A stretch of DNA of 64,000 bases from Ignisphaera aggregans DSM 17230 (GCA_000145985.1 CP002098.1:372001-436000), one strand, 5' to 3'. Shown: positions 44,143-53,473, counted from the stretch's first letter. Notes: a model not told the origin generated them from the sequence alone. Translations and numbers: made by a program.

Positions 44143-45210
44143 TTATAGTGCATATGCCTTGATAAGACCTCTCATCTTTGCATATTCTTGATAGCTAATA
44201 TATTTTTTATTTTTAACAAAGTACTCTACCCTTGGAGCTCTATCAATTTTTTCATATATTTTATCTGTAACTATAATACTAAATGCATCACTTCCAGCAC
44301 CACTACCAAAAGATGCGACAAGTATTCTTTGCCCAGGTTTCGCCTCTTCTAAGACTTTTGCAAGACCTATTAGAACAGAGCCATTATATGTATTACCTAT
44401 ATATGGTGTTAATAGACCTGGTAATACTTTTTCCCTCGGTATACCAAGCATTGATGCAACTCTTAGAGGGAATTTACCATTTGGTTGGTGAAATACAGCA
44501 TAGTCAAAATCTGATGGCTTTAGCCCAAGTTCCTCCATAAGCTGTTTAACAGCATTCATTATATGGCTAAAATATGCTGGTTCCCCTGTAAACCCCTCTC
44601 CATGTCTAGGATACGTCGCCCCCTCTCTACGCCAGAAATCTGGTGTATCTGTTGAATAAGTTGTACTTCCCTCAAATATAGCTACAGATTCCTCTATAGG
44701 TCCCACTATATATGCTGCTCCCCCAGCACTAACAGTAAACTCTAGTACATCTCCAGGGCTACTCTGAGAGGTATCTGCACCAATAGCTAATACATATCTC
44801 GCCTGCCCACTATCTACAAGAGCTATACCTATCCTAATAGCTTCAGCACCAGCTCTACAAGCAAACTCTAGATCTGCAACCTGATGTCTTGGAGATATAC
44901 CTAGGGCTTCAGCAATAATAGATGCGCCAGGTTTAACTGCATAAGGCTTACTCTCAGTACCTAGATAAACAGCATCTATATTCCTAGGATCTATACCTGC
45001 TCTCTTAATAGCATATAGAGAAGCTCTATAGCCTATAGTAACAGAGTCCTCATCTATATCAGCAACACTTTTCTCCTCTATCCATATCCCCTTAGTAGCC
45101 TCTTCATTAAATCCCCATAGCCTTGCAATCTCCTCAGCCTTTATCCTATACCTAGGTATATATACACCCCATCCAACAATACCACATCTATGACCTTTCA
45201 TCAACATCAC
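44143..45210 (-). CDS. hydroxymethylglutaryl-CoA synthase
   Basis: This enzyme condenses acetyl-CoA with acetoacetyl-CoA to HMG-CoA, the second step of the mevalonate pathway. The nucleophile is C118 ([11 protein letters not shown]), the conserved Glu is E86 (GTESKPYA) and H241 lies in FHQPNGKFP. Length about 352 aa is typical of the archaeal type. The true start is likely ATG 45201 (Met4). It is about 15 kb from the thiolase-DUF35 pair with which it should form a complex. Confidence 0.95.
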   Translation of the reverse strand: MMLMKGHRCGIVGWGVYIPRYRIKAEEIARLWGFNEEATKGIWIEEKSVADIDEDSVTIGYRASLYAIKRAGIDPRNIDAVYLGTESKPYAVKPGASIIAEALGISPRHQVADLEFACRAGAEAIRIGIALVDSGQARYVLAIGADTSQSSPGDVLEFTVSAGGAAYIVGPIEESVAIFEGSTTYSTDTPDFWRREGATYPRHGEGFTGEPAYFSHIMNAVKQLMEELGLKPSDFDYAVFHQPNGKFPLRVASMLGIPREKVLPGLLTPYIGNTYNGSVLIGLAKVLEEAKPGQRILVASFGSGAGSDAFSIIVTDKIYEKIDRAPRVEYFVKNKKYISYQEYAKMRGLIKAYAL

Positions 45211-45754
45211 TTTACAGTCTATAAAATGTGCAGAGATATAATAGGGTTACGCTCAAAACCAATTATATTTCCTTCTATAGGAATATCCCAATTTGAGAAG
45301 CTATATAGATAAGTGTTTTAGACATAAATAAAAGGATTGATAAATGAGATAGAAGAATCTACACCCTGGATAAGAAGATGGAAACTTTGGAAATACCATA
45401 AGCTATGTAGTAAAGATAAACTATATGTTTGTATATCCCTGGTGATGAGCATGAGATATACAAATAATTCTAACACCATAAAATAGCTGTTAAATCTCAC
45501 CAAAGACAAAGATATTGTTGATTTAGAACACCACTAGATCTTGATTTGAATCAACTAGGATACCATTGTAATACTAATTACATCGTCCTAATAGATTTTG
45601 TTTAAGCCCTATTTCTATCTTAGCTATAGATGCTAATGTTCTAGCAAAGTCTTTACATCTTTAAAGATGATCAATACTTAGCTATGTCTAGAAATAAGAA
45701 GTTGTGGATTGACATTGTTTTCTTTGAATGGCTCTCAAAGGAATTTGGCTAAGG
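45211..45754. other. gene-free stretch
   Basis: These 544 bases hold no intact gene. The first 60 bases contain the HMG-CoA synthase promoter (TATA-like CTATTATATC on the minus strand near 45239). The rest looks like the decayed frame described separately. A 63-codon minus-strand frame (45318-45509) has implausible composition and is rejected. Confidence 0.55.
45328..45752 (+). pseudogene. probable decayed protein gene
   Basis: Segments on the plus strand read as protein in two frames. One runs 45328-45483 (ESTPWIRRWKLWKYHKLC, KLYVCISLVMSMRYTNNSN) to a TAG and continues to 45537. The second frame is 45522-45605 (PLDLDLNQLGYHCNTNYIVL) and, after several stops, 45645-45752 (KDDQYLAMSRNKKLWIDIVF). 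Stops and a frame change break the line. The piece could be the relic of a transposase, but no family is proven. Confidence 0.35.
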
Positions 45755-46231
45755 TTATACAATACCCTCTTCCTCTATAACCTCTACAACAAACCTAATA
45801 GTTCTCTTAATAATTTCTTCTAATTTATTATGAAGATCTTCATCTAGGTCTATTCTTTCATATCTTAGACCCTCATATAGTATATGTAGCCATGTTTTCT
45901 CCGTATATGCTATACCCATTGTTGATCTAGCTATTGCATATCCATAGTAGATCCATCCATGATCACACATAATCCTAAAGTTTATAATGGACTTATCTAT
46001 ATTGTCTTTAGAGATCTTCTCTATATCTATAGTCATCTCAATTATATTTTCTCCCGCAAGCTCTGTATTAATTGGAGAGATAACTATATAGGCATATGGA
46101 TGGTGGATAGGACTATAATCAATATTGATGTTTAACACATCTCTTCCGTTATCAATAACAAGTTTATAGATAAGCTCTAGCTTTTTATCTCCAGAGAAAC
46201 CATGTTTAGCTGTCTCGCTCTTCTTACTCAT
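45755..46231 (-). CDS. hypothetical protein
   Basis: The 158-residue protein has beta strands (YIVISPIN, IIEMTIDIE, NFRIMCDHGWIYYGYAIA) and a final acidic helix. No family is recognised. It is divergent from nep1, with a 24-bp palindrome in the gap (46296-46319). Function unknown. Confidence 0.6.
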   Translation of the reverse strand: MSKKSETAKHGFSGDKKLELIYKLVIDNGRDVLNINIDYSPIHHPYAYIVISPINTELAGENIIEMTIDIEKISKDNIDKSIINFRIMCDHGWIYYGYAIARSTMGIAYTEKTWLHILYEGLRYERIDLDEDLHNKLEEIIKRTIRFVVEVIEEEGIV

Positions 46232-46295
46232 TAAAACACCTCACATATTCTATTCTCCTAATTCTATAGAGCTATATTAAAAACTTGCTAGTGTT

Positions 46296-46319
46296 ATTAA
46301 CTATTTGTAAATAGTTAAT
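46296..46319. promoter_or_regulatory. 24-bp palindrome between divergent genes
   Basis: ATTAACTATTT (46296-46306) and AAATAGTTAAT (46309-46319) are exact complements separated by 2 nt. It lies midway between the divergent genes at 46231 and 46422, upstream of both TATA-like regions, as an operator or activator site would. Confidence 0.5.
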
Positions 46320-46421
46320 TCTATTGGAAATATGCTATTTTATATCAATATCCTTAGATATTAAAGATTTATAAGCTTTCTATAAACATCTCCCACCATA
46401 GATAGTGAATTTCTAGATAGG

Positions 46422-47144
46422 GTGAGAATATTGTCATTAAGTATTATTCTTGCTGAGTCAGCTCTAGAACTTATTCCCAAGGAGCTTCACGATAATCCAA
46501 TTATTATTAGAAGTGCGAGAAAACGTAATAAAAGACCTAGTGAGATGTTGCTAGATATATCACTTCATTATAAAGCTATGAAATTCCTTCCATTGTGGTA
46601 TAAGAGGGGTAGACCTGATATCATACATATATCACTTCTAAATATTCTTTCAAGTCCTTTAAACTATGAGGGTATGGTTAATGTATATATCCACACATTT
46701 AGTAATATAGTAATATTTATAGATCCTAAGACTAGGATTCCTAAGAATTATAATAGATTTGTGGGATTAATAGAACAGCTACTTACTATTGGAAGAGTTC
46801 CACCAGATTCTGATAAACCATTGATGTGGATAAAGAGTAGTAGTATTTCAGACTTGGTGAAGGATATTGGTTGTAGTGATGTTATACTTATGCATGAGGA
46901 GGGAGAATTTTTATCTCCATATAGACTTGGAAAACTTATAGCTGGTAAAATATTTTCTAATGAGAATATATGTATTGTTGTTGGTGGTTTTCAGAGAGGT
47001 GATTTTAGTGAGGAGACTATAAAGATTGCTACAAAGAGAATATCTATATATAGGAAATCGTTACCCACATGGATTGTTGTTGATAGAGTTATAGGAGGTG
47101 TTGAAGAAGCGCTAGGTATTTATAGAAAGACACATATCTTTTAA
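46422..47144 (+). CDS. nep1: 16S rRNA pseudouridine N1-methyltransferase Nep1
   Basis: Nep1/Emg1 is a SPOUT methyltransferase that methylates a pseudouridine in helix 35 of 16S rRNA and helps small-subunit assembly. The family motifs KRGRPDIIHISLLNILSSPLN and IDPKTRIPKNYNRFVGLIEQLL (quoted in parts) are strongly kept, and VVGGFQRGDF marks the SAM knot. The start is GTG 46422. It overlaps the convergent HhH gene by 33 nt. Confidence 0.95.
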   Translation: MRILSLSIILAESALELIPKELHDNPIIIRSARKRNKRPSEMLLDISLHYKAMKFLPLWYKRGRPDIIHISLLNILSSPLNYEGMVNVYIHTFSNIVIFIDPKTRIPKNYNRFVGLIEQLLTIGRVPPDSDKPLMWIKSSSISDLVKDIGCSDVILMHEEGEFLSPYRLGKLIAGKIFSNENICIVVGGFQRGDFSEETIKIATKRISIYRKSLPTWIVVDRVIGGVEEALGIYRKTHIF

Positions 47145-48017
47145 TAAACATGAGGAACAGAGTCTCCTCAGACAATAGAGTTTGTTTTGTAGATATGCAA
47201 TATTCTGGATCCATCCACTAAGAGATCTAAAAGCATCTCTATATAGATAAGAAGTGCATCTCTCTCTAGCAGGACAATTCTCACAGATATATTTGCTACA
47301 GAGATCCTTCTTAGGATCTTGGTGAAGAAGCTCTCTTGTCTGATAAAATCTCCCTAGAAATTCTCTAAGATTTCTATCTATAGGAGCAAACCCCTGATTC
47401 TTCTTAACAAAAAGTATATATGCATCAGATACCTTTGGACCTACATAACTTATAGAGAGAAGCATCTTTCTAACCCTATACATATCCTCCTCAATAGCTA
47501 AAACATCTCTAACCCTATAATACTCCTTCAACGCTACTGAAAGTTGTTTCAACTGAAAGCTCCTCCCAATGAGTTCAACATATCTATCTATGGAATCATC
47601 TCTTGGAAGTGTTAGGAATATTTTCATCCATCTAACAGTATTTCTATGAAAATCTGTAGCTCTAGATAGAAATATTGATGTAAAAAGCTCGATATCATCC
47701 ATAGGGGATGTAGCTATACCAAGCCATCCATATATATCTATCAATCTATCAACAAGTTCTCTATATCTACTCCTAACATGGGATATATACATCTCTGGTT
47801 TTATCCATAGACCAAGTATCTCATCTGCATAGTCCAAACATATTCTATTTTCATGGATTATCTCTAAGAATGATTCATATTTCTTAATTATTAATCCGCT
47901 GCAATATCCATAGATCTTTACAGCTCTATCTCTAGAAACATCTATTAAAGGTAATGCAAATGATGGATAGAATAGTTTCTCTAGATCAAAATGTTTATCA
48001 ACTTTAATAAGCCTCAT
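47112..48017 (-). CDS. HhH DNA glycosylase-like protein with Fe-S cysteines
   Basis: A helix-hairpin-helix (SISYVGPKVSDAY, about 188-200) is followed by an Asp in APIDRNL (D214), the place of the catalytic Asp of HhH-GPD glycosylases. Two cysteine sets come after it: C240, C245, C248, C254 and C282, C287, C290, C296; the first resembles the endonuclease III cluster. No catalytic Lys is seen, so it should be monofunctional. It probably removes damaged bases. A second cysteine set is unusual. Confidence 0.68.
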   Translation of the reverse strand: MRLIKVDKHFDLEKLFYPSFALPLIDVSRDRAVKIYGYCSGLIIKKYESFLEIIHENRICLDYADEILGLWIKPEMYISHVRSRYRELVDRLIDIYGWLGIATSPMDDIELFTSIFLSRATDFHRNTVRWMKIFLTLPRDDSIDRYVELIGRSFQLKQLSVALKEYYRVRDVLAIEEDMYRVRKMLLSISYVGPKVSDAYILFVKKNQGFAPIDRNLREFLGRFYQTRELLHQDPKKDLCSKYICENCPARERCTSYLYRDAFRSLSGWIQNIAYLQNKLYCLRRLCSSCLLKDMCLSINT

Positions 48018-48048
48018 ATCCTATGTAGCCAAGGTACTGTCTGATACA

Positions 48049-49080
48049 TTATAGATCTATGGATATAGATTCGAGATACCTAAGTTTTTTCACAAGATTT
48101 GGTGGTGGATATAGTGCTAATGCTAATGCTCCTATTAGAACTATATCATCTCCAAGTGGTGTTACATCTATTCTTGGACGAGCTGTTACAACACCTTTTG
48201 AATTCTCAATACCTCTTACTATGGGCTCTACAACAAGTTCTGGATTTCTTAGAGCAACAGATCCTCCAACTGTTATAATCTCTGGATCATAGGAATTTAT
48301 AACATTTTCAAATCCAGCTATATTATATTTATTAACTTCATTGATAATCCTTAGAGCTAGGCTATCACCTTTCTTAGCATATGTATAGATAAGTTCTGAT
48401 GTAAGTTCTCTATTGAGGTATGCTCTATATACTGGTGATTCTCTTTCATTTTGTGTTAAGTTCCACTCATCTATGAGTCTATATGCAAACCTCGGTATAT
48501 TTGCACCACTTGCATATGCTTCCCAATGACCCTTTCCTCCACACCCACATTCCATTTTTCCACTAGTATCTACAACTATATGTCCTATCTCATGAGCATT
48601 TCCCATCTTTCCTAGGAGTAGTGTATCATCAACAATAATACCACCTCCTATACCAGTACTTATAGTTATATAAACAATATTGCTATACCCTCTACCAAGA
48701 CCAAAATATTTTTCACCCCATACAGCAGTAACACAGTCGTTAGCCATTACTACAGGCTTTTTAAATTCCTCTAAAATAGGTTTAGCTACTTCAAATGTAC
48801 GTATAGCTACATTTGGAGAGTTTATGACCATACCTTGAGTTAGATCAAGAGGACCTATAGTTCCAATACCAATAGCCTTAACATTATCTAAATAGTTTGA
48901 GAATTCCCTTCTTATACTACTGATTATAGTATTTGCAATTGTATATCTATCACCCTCCCTAGGAGTTCTAAAAACATGTCTACTAGCTATAGATCCATCT
49001 ACTCTAGCCAAAGCTATACGTGTCCATGTAGCACCTATATCTATTCCTATAACATATTGATTACCCAAAAACATCACCAT
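48049..49080 (-). CDS. ROK-family glucokinase/hexokinase
   Basis: The N-terminal phosphate motif DIGATWTRIA (14-23), the catalytic base D115 (ANDC) and the ROK zinc motif E164-x2-H167 with CGCGGKGH (178-185) are present. The last zinc-motif Cys of the family is His185 here. Archaeal ROK kinases phosphorylate glucose with ATP, and in crenarchaea many hexoses. It lies beside the ApgM gene, in keeping with glycolysis, and downstream of the C/D sRNA at 49116. Confidence 0.9.
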   Translation of the reverse strand: MVMFLGNQYVIGIDIGATWTRIALARVDGSIASRHVFRTPREGDRYTIANTIISSIRREFSNYLDNVKAIGIGTIGPLDLTQGMVINSPNVAIRTFEVAKPILEEFKKPVVMANDCVTAVWGEKYFGLGRGYSNIVYITISTGIGGGIIVDDTLLLGKMGNAHEIGHIVVDTSGKMECGCGGKGHWEAYASGANIPRFAYRLIDEWNLTQNERESPVYRAYLNRELTSELIYTYAKKGDSLALRIINEVNKYNIAGFENVINSYDPEIITVGGSVALRNPELVVEPIVRGIENSKGVVTARPRIDVTPLGDDIVLIGALALALYPPPNLVKKLRYLESISIDL

Positions 49081-49115
49081 AGTATTCTTGTATTAGAGGA
49101 AAAAATGCTTTACTA

Positions 49116-49172
49116 GTATCAGAAAGCTTACCGATCATCACATATCAGTTAGGAGGTGCACACATCACTCCT
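49116..49172 (-). ncRNA. box C/D guide sRNA
   Basis: On the minus strand the order is C box GTGATGT (49168-49162), 13-nt spacer, D' CTGA (49148-49145), 3-nt gap, C' GTGATGA (49141-49135), 12-nt spacer, D CTGA (49122-49119), exactly the archaeal architecture. A TATA-like GTATATAAGT lies at 49211-49202, about 30 nt upstream. Predicted targets are C in AAAGCUUACCGA (D guide) and G in UUAGGAGGUGCAC (D' guide) by the fifth-base rule. The target RNAs are not identified. It sits between apgM and the ROK kinase gene. Confidence 0.75.
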
Positions 49173-49201
49173 ATCTATATCATACTTTAAACTCTTATCT
49201 A

Positions 49202-49211
49202 CTTATATACT
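49202..49211 (-). promoter_or_regulatory. TATA element of the minus-strand sRNA
   Basis: GTATATAAGT on the minus strand is centred near 49206, right after the apgM stop codon. Initiation about 26 nt further would fall near 49179, a few bases before the C box. Confidence 0.45.
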
Positions 49212-49213
49212 GA

Positions 49214-50497
49214 TTACCATCTAGATAAAAAATCGAAAACTCTTCTTAAAACCATAAAGCCATGTGGTACTATTCCTAGAGAGCCTTTTGAGCAACATTC
49301 AGCTTCATTAAAACCTGTAAATCCATCGGTCTTTGTAAACCTCTTAGATGCAACTATTATGGGTACAGGATCAGCACTATGAGCTTTCATCTCAGGTGGT
49401 GTTGAGTGATCTGCTGTTACTATAACTATATTTTTCTCAAGATCTATAGACTCTATTAATCTCTGTATATAGTATCTATCTATAGCTTCTATAGAAGCTA
49501 TCTTCCTCTCCTTATCACCATCATGCCCAGGTTCATCAGGACCTTTAAGATGTACATATACAACATCAACTCTATTCAATAGCTCTAATGTCTTCTCTAG
49601 TCTTTCTTCATAATCTCTCTTTAGATCTCCTGTAGGTGGTGATACTGTTGCTATTTCCATGCCTAGGAGAGCTCCTATACCTCTCTCAACAGGCATTTCA
49701 GCAACTATACCAAATCTCTTCCCATATAGACTCTCTATAGGTTTTATAGATGGATACCTATCTTCGGCATCTCTAAGAAGAATAGCATTTCCCTTTGGAA
49801 GACCCTTTCTCTGTCTCTCTATATTTATCCTATGGTTATCTAGAATCTCTATAACCTTTCGGGTAAAGATGTTTACAAGTTCACATGTTATTCTAGCTTC
49901 TTCAGAATCATCAAGAGGTTTACATGGAGCTATATATGGCTCATAGGTCTTTAGAGCTATAGACAACCTACCCTCTCTAGCATATGCAGGATCTGTATTT
50001 GATACATTTGCACTAAGCCTTTTCTCCCTACTGCCAATAACAACAACAGCTCTATGACCAATAGATGCATACACCCTTGCATAACCACCATATATACCTA
50101 GATCTATATACTCAATATCTTTTGCAAGCATATGTGCCTCTTCAGATGTTAAGCTTCTACCAACCCTTCTATCAATTATCTTCAGATCTCTTGGATCAAC
50201 AGTAGCAAAGTTTCCTCTAAATACAACCTCACTTCCTTCAACAATTCTTATACCTAGTCCTAGAGCCTCAAGCAACCCTCTACCAATACTTATCTCTCTA
50301 GGGTCGTAGCCAAGTATTGAGAATACTGCAGCATCGCTTTCAGGTGCTGTCTGGCTATCTATAGGATAGAAGCATCCACCTATAGATATTCTAGCTAACT
50401 CGTCAAGACCTGGTTTATTTGCTAGCTCTAGTGATGTAGGTCTATATCTAAGTCCATCAGATACCCCATCTATAACAACCATAATAGTTTTACCCAT
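49214..50497 (-). CDS. apgM: archaeal 2,3-bisphosphoglycerate-independent phosphoglycerate mutase
   Basis: This enzyme of the alkaline phosphatase superfamily interconverts 3- and 2-phosphoglycerate in glycolysis and gluconeogenesis. D10 (VVIDGVSD) and the phosphoserine S54 (APESDAA) are the first metal and nucleophile residues; KGPDEPGHDG and TADHSTPPEMKAHS supply the remaining metal ligands. Length 427 aa and order are those of ApgM. It has its own promoter gap, divergent from the AbrB-PhoU gene. Confidence 0.95.
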   Translation of the reverse strand: MGKTIMVVIDGVSDGLRYRPTSLELANKPGLDELARISIGGCFYPIDSQTAPESDAAVFSILGYDPREISIGRGLLEALGLGIRIVEGSEVVFRGNFATVDPRDLKIIDRRVGRSLTSEEAHMLAKDIEYIDLGIYGGYARVYASIGHRAVVVIGSREKRLSANVSNTDPAYAREGRLSIALKTYEPYIAPCKPLDDSEEARITCELVNIFTRKVIEILDNHRINIERQRKGLPKGNAILLRDAEDRYPSIKPIESLYGKRFGIVAEMPVERGIGALLGMEIATVSPPTGDLKRDYEERLEKTLELLNRVDVVYVHLKGPDEPGHDGDKERKIASIEAIDRYYIQRLIESIDLEKNIVIVTADHSTPPEMKAHSADPVPIIVASKRFTKTDGFTGFNEAECCSKGSLGIVPHGFMVLRRVFDFLSRW

Positions 50498-50626
50498 TTT
50501 AAATCCCTCTAACTTACTCTAAAGACAATGGTATTATAAGTCTATTGGACTAAAGATATATAATACTATTAACTGTAAAACTCTTATATATCTAGTAACA
50601 AACATATGTTGTGTGGTGTAAGCTTT

Positions 50627-51640
50627 ATGAGTGTTATAGCAACTAGTATTAGAAAGATTATTAAGATTGGTGAAAGAAGTGTAGGTATTACAATACCTAG
50701 GGAATGGCTAAATGTATTAGGTATGTCTATAGGTTCAAGTGTAGAGGTATCACTATCACCAGGATATCTGCTCATTAAACCTCTATCTATTTCACAGACA
50801 AAACCTATACATAGTGTTAAAGTAAAACATGATGATATCAATGTACTCTCTAGATTAATTATAGCTGGATATATAGAGGGATATGATATTATTAGTGTAG
50901 ATGTTGCAAGAGATTTAGCTAGAAAAGCCTTTTACTCAATAGCTATGAGGCTTCCAGGAGCTATTGCTATGGACGGACCAGAGTTCAAGGTTAAGATATC
51001 TGTAGATGAAATTAATACTGATTTGAATGAAGTTATATCGTCTATGAGATCAACTCTTAGTACAATGTTTGATCTATTAATAGACTATTTTAATACGGGG
51101 GATAGGAAGAGACTTGAGGAGATAATAAGACTTGATGATGATCTCGACAGACTTCACTTCCTAGGTATGAGAGCTATTAAGAGAACAGCATTTAAAGAGC
51201 CTTCAGATTCTCTTGACTATGCAATAGTTATAAAGAGTTTGGAGCATATAGGGGACTGTCTTGATAGAGTATCAAATACTATGTTGAAAATAGGACTTGA
51301 GGATCTTCATATAAATAATGAGTGTAGAGCTATATTTAAGGATATATTTGCAAAAGTATCTTCATATGTATCAAAAGCTATAAACTCTCTAGGAACAAAC
51401 AATATTACTTTAGCTATGAAGGTACTCCTAGGTAGGGAGGAGCTAGCTACAGAAGCTCTAAACTCTATTAAACAATGTTTAGATGTTCCAGGTGTATTGG
51501 CTATAACACATGAAGCTATTGTAGCAGTCTATGAGGCTGCAGAAATAGGGGAGGTAGCGACACTTAAAGCAATAAAATCTATGGAGGAAGAGCATAGGGT
51601 TCCTGTTAAGGAGGAGCTCTCTCAAGAACTCTCCGAATAG
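50627..51640 (+). CDS. AbrB-PhoU domain regulator
   Basis: A short AbrB/SpoVT-like swapped-hairpin domain at the N-terminus (RKIIKIGERSVGITIPREWL) is followed by two PhoU helical bundles (about 90-335), with the acidic metal-binding motif LDDDLDR. Such archaeal fusions are thought to regulate phosphate uptake genes. The open frame starts at 50606, but Met8 (50627) begins the domain directly and is preferred. No pst genes are nearby. It overlaps fau-1 by 35 nt, tail to tail. Confidence 0.82.
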   Translation: MSVIATSIRKIIKIGERSVGITIPREWLNVLGMSIGSSVEVSLSPGYLLIKPLSISQTKPIHSVKVKHDDINVLSRLIIAGYIEGYDIISVDVARDLARKAFYSIAMRLPGAIAMDGPEFKVKISVDEINTDLNEVISSMRSTLSTMFDLLIDYFNTGDRKRLEEIIRLDDDLDRLHFLGMRAIKRTAFKEPSDSLDYAIVIKSLEHIGDCLDRVSNTMLKIGLEDLHINNECRAIFKDIFAKVSSYVSKAINSLGTNNITLAMKVLLGREELATEALNSIKQCLDVPGVLAITHEAIVAVYEAAEIGEVATLKAIKSMEEEHRVPVKEELSQELSE

Positions 51641-53036
51641 CTTCTATAGACATTGCTATATTTTTTATTGTTTCATGAGCCATATACACTAGATCCTGAT
51701 CTATAGCTCCCTGGTTACTAGCTTTTTCAAGTTCATCTAGATCGATTATCCTCATATTGTTTCCTACTATAGCGATATCTGCTAATAGATCTAGATATCT
51801 TATTGTATATGTGTTATAGCATATCTCTGGAGGGGTATTGATATTTATGTATATACCTTTCTCTCTTCCGCTCTGATCTAGATATCTATGTATTATAAAC
51901 CAGTTGTTTAGGGGTATCAACGTTATTGCTATATCTCCACTCTTCTTCTCAACATTAATACCATCGTATACACCATTACTTTGTATAACCCTTCTACACA
52001 CAAGAAACTCTCCTAGCTCTGTCTCTATAACGTTGACAACATCTAGTGGTCCTATCTTAATCTTCTTTCCACTGGGTTTTACATGTTCTATAGTTATTGT
52101 TCTACCTATGAGTCTCTCCATTGCATAGTATTTTACTGCTCTCTCTAGAATCTCTCTATCTATATATTTTGTCATTCTATCCAATAGATCTACAACATCC
52201 TCACTTACATCACAGGTCTTTAACATATGGTGATATGGTGTTGTTGGAATGATCTTCCTCCTCATCTCGTCAAGATACTCCTTAGATAATCTAGTTAATC
52301 TTATGAATGCTATTGCCTCTCCATGTACAAGGATCATAGGCTCTTTATATCTAGTCTTCTTAATCTTTTCAATACTACTAATAGCTTCTTCTACATCTTG
52401 TAGAGCTTTCTCTAGGGGAACAGATCTTGCAGAGCTTCTCCATCTAACACTATATCCATATCTTGTAGCTTGATTTGCTATTGTTTGTAGTGATGCTCTT
52501 CTATTAAAATCCTTTACATGTTCACTGAAATAGACTTTCCCAAGCCCATCATCTAGTAGTACAAGTGTATCCTTTAGTATAGCTGCACCGGGTAGTAATA
52601 CTGCTCTTGTATTTAGGCTTGAAGCAGGTTTAACTACATGTGCAATTATAGTTTCACCAGTGTTGCATCCCTTATAGCTCTGAAGTATTGCTTCTCCGCC
52701 AGGTATCTCTACAATACACTCATTCTCTTCATAACCTTTTACTCTAGCTATAACAGTTGTATATGGACCTAGTTCCCTATATTCATGGTATATAAATGGT
52801 ATTCTAGATAATAGTTCATATAGCATTTCCTCTACAGCATCCTTATATCCTACGATTATTATAGTATTTGGATCTTCATCACTAGGCTTTATAGTTGCTT
52901 GTGGTGCTACCTCGGTTTTCTGTGGTATTCCAAATCTTTCTGATAGCTGTCTAGATACATCTACAAGTTCGTGTCCAGATTCCAATACTATTCTTGCTAA
53001 AGCTGTTGCGTATGGACCTCTAACTCTATAGTTCAT
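51606..53036 (-). CDS. fau-1: FAU-1 family RNA-binding/ribonuclease protein
   Basis: The protein has about 476 residues, an N-terminal S1-like region (RELGPYTTVIARVKGY) and a C-terminal DUF402 domain (about 330-440), as in the archaeal FAU-1 family that binds AU-rich RNA and processes rRNA precursors. ATG 53036 follows an AGGAT and is preferred to TTG 53045. It is coupled to the UPF0147 gene upstream (a few nt) and overlaps the AbrB-PhoU gene by 35 nt. Confidence 0.85.
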   Translation of the reverse strand: MNYRVRGPYATALARIVLESGHELVDVSRQLSERFGIPQKTEVAPQATIKPSDEDPNTIIIVGYKDAVEEMLYELLSRIPFIYHEYRELGPYTTVIARVKGYEENECIVEIPGGEAILQSYKGCNTGETIIAHVVKPASSLNTRAVLLPGAAILKDTLVLLDDGLGKVYFSEHVKDFNRRASLQTIANQATRYGYSVRWRSSARSVPLEKALQDVEEAISSIEKIKKTRYKEPMILVHGEAIAFIRLTRLSKEYLDEMRRKIIPTTPYHHMLKTCDVSEDVVDLLDRMTKYIDREILERAVKYYAMERLIGRTITIEHVKPSGKKIKIGPLDVVNVIETELGEFLVCRRVIQSNGVYDGINVEKKSGDIAITLIPLNNWFIIHRYLDQSGREKGIYININTPPEICYNTYTIRYLDLLADIAIVGNNMRIIDLDELEKASNQGAIDQDLVYMAHETIKNIAMSIEAIRRVLERAPP

Positions 53037-53041
53037 CCCTA

Positions 53042-53368
53042 TCAATCCTTTACAGTTTCAAGAATTGTTATAGCAGACCATAGTAATGTTCTTGCATGTA
53101 GAGGCATATTAGGGTCTTGACTAACCTCATCAAGAATCCCTACAGCATTTGCAGCTCTTACACCAGGTGATAGCCCTTTTTCATTCAATGCTCTTATAGC
53201 AAACATAGCAGCTCTTCTTATATTTCTAGGAATAGATGGATCATTCATAACTCTAGATAGAACTAGCAATGCCTGTTTAATCTTTGCCTCATTATCGTAT
53301 TGCATAGCCTTAGACTCAAATCGTCTTTTAGTAACATCGCCTTGTTGCGAAACACCCTGGTTCTCCAT
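53042..53368 (-). CDS. UPF0147 family protein
   Basis: The 108-residue helical protein matches UPF0147: [19 protein letters not shown]-like centre and the family ending [19 protein letters not shown]. The role is unknown. The N-terminal 25 residues are extra and polar. It precedes fau-1 in the same operon, a pairing that suggests an RNA-related job. Confidence 0.85.
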   Translation of the reverse strand: MENQGVSQQGDVTKRRFESKAMQYDNEAKIKQALLVLSRVMNDPSIPRNIRRAAMFAIRALNEKGLSPGVRAANAVGILDEVSQDPNMPLHARTLLWSAITILETVKD

Positions 53369-53473
53369 AAAATATCACCCAGTTTTATCTCTATTTTTAT
53401 AGACCTAAATAAAATATATGCTTATCTAGCTTTATACGTATACTGGTGTTAAAAAGTAAAATGGGTGTAAAAT

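Noticed and set aside
45318-45509. 63-codon minus-strand frame in the gene-free stretch
   Set aside because: The composition is not protein-like, no start signal is seen, and the plus strand here reads better as a decayed gene.
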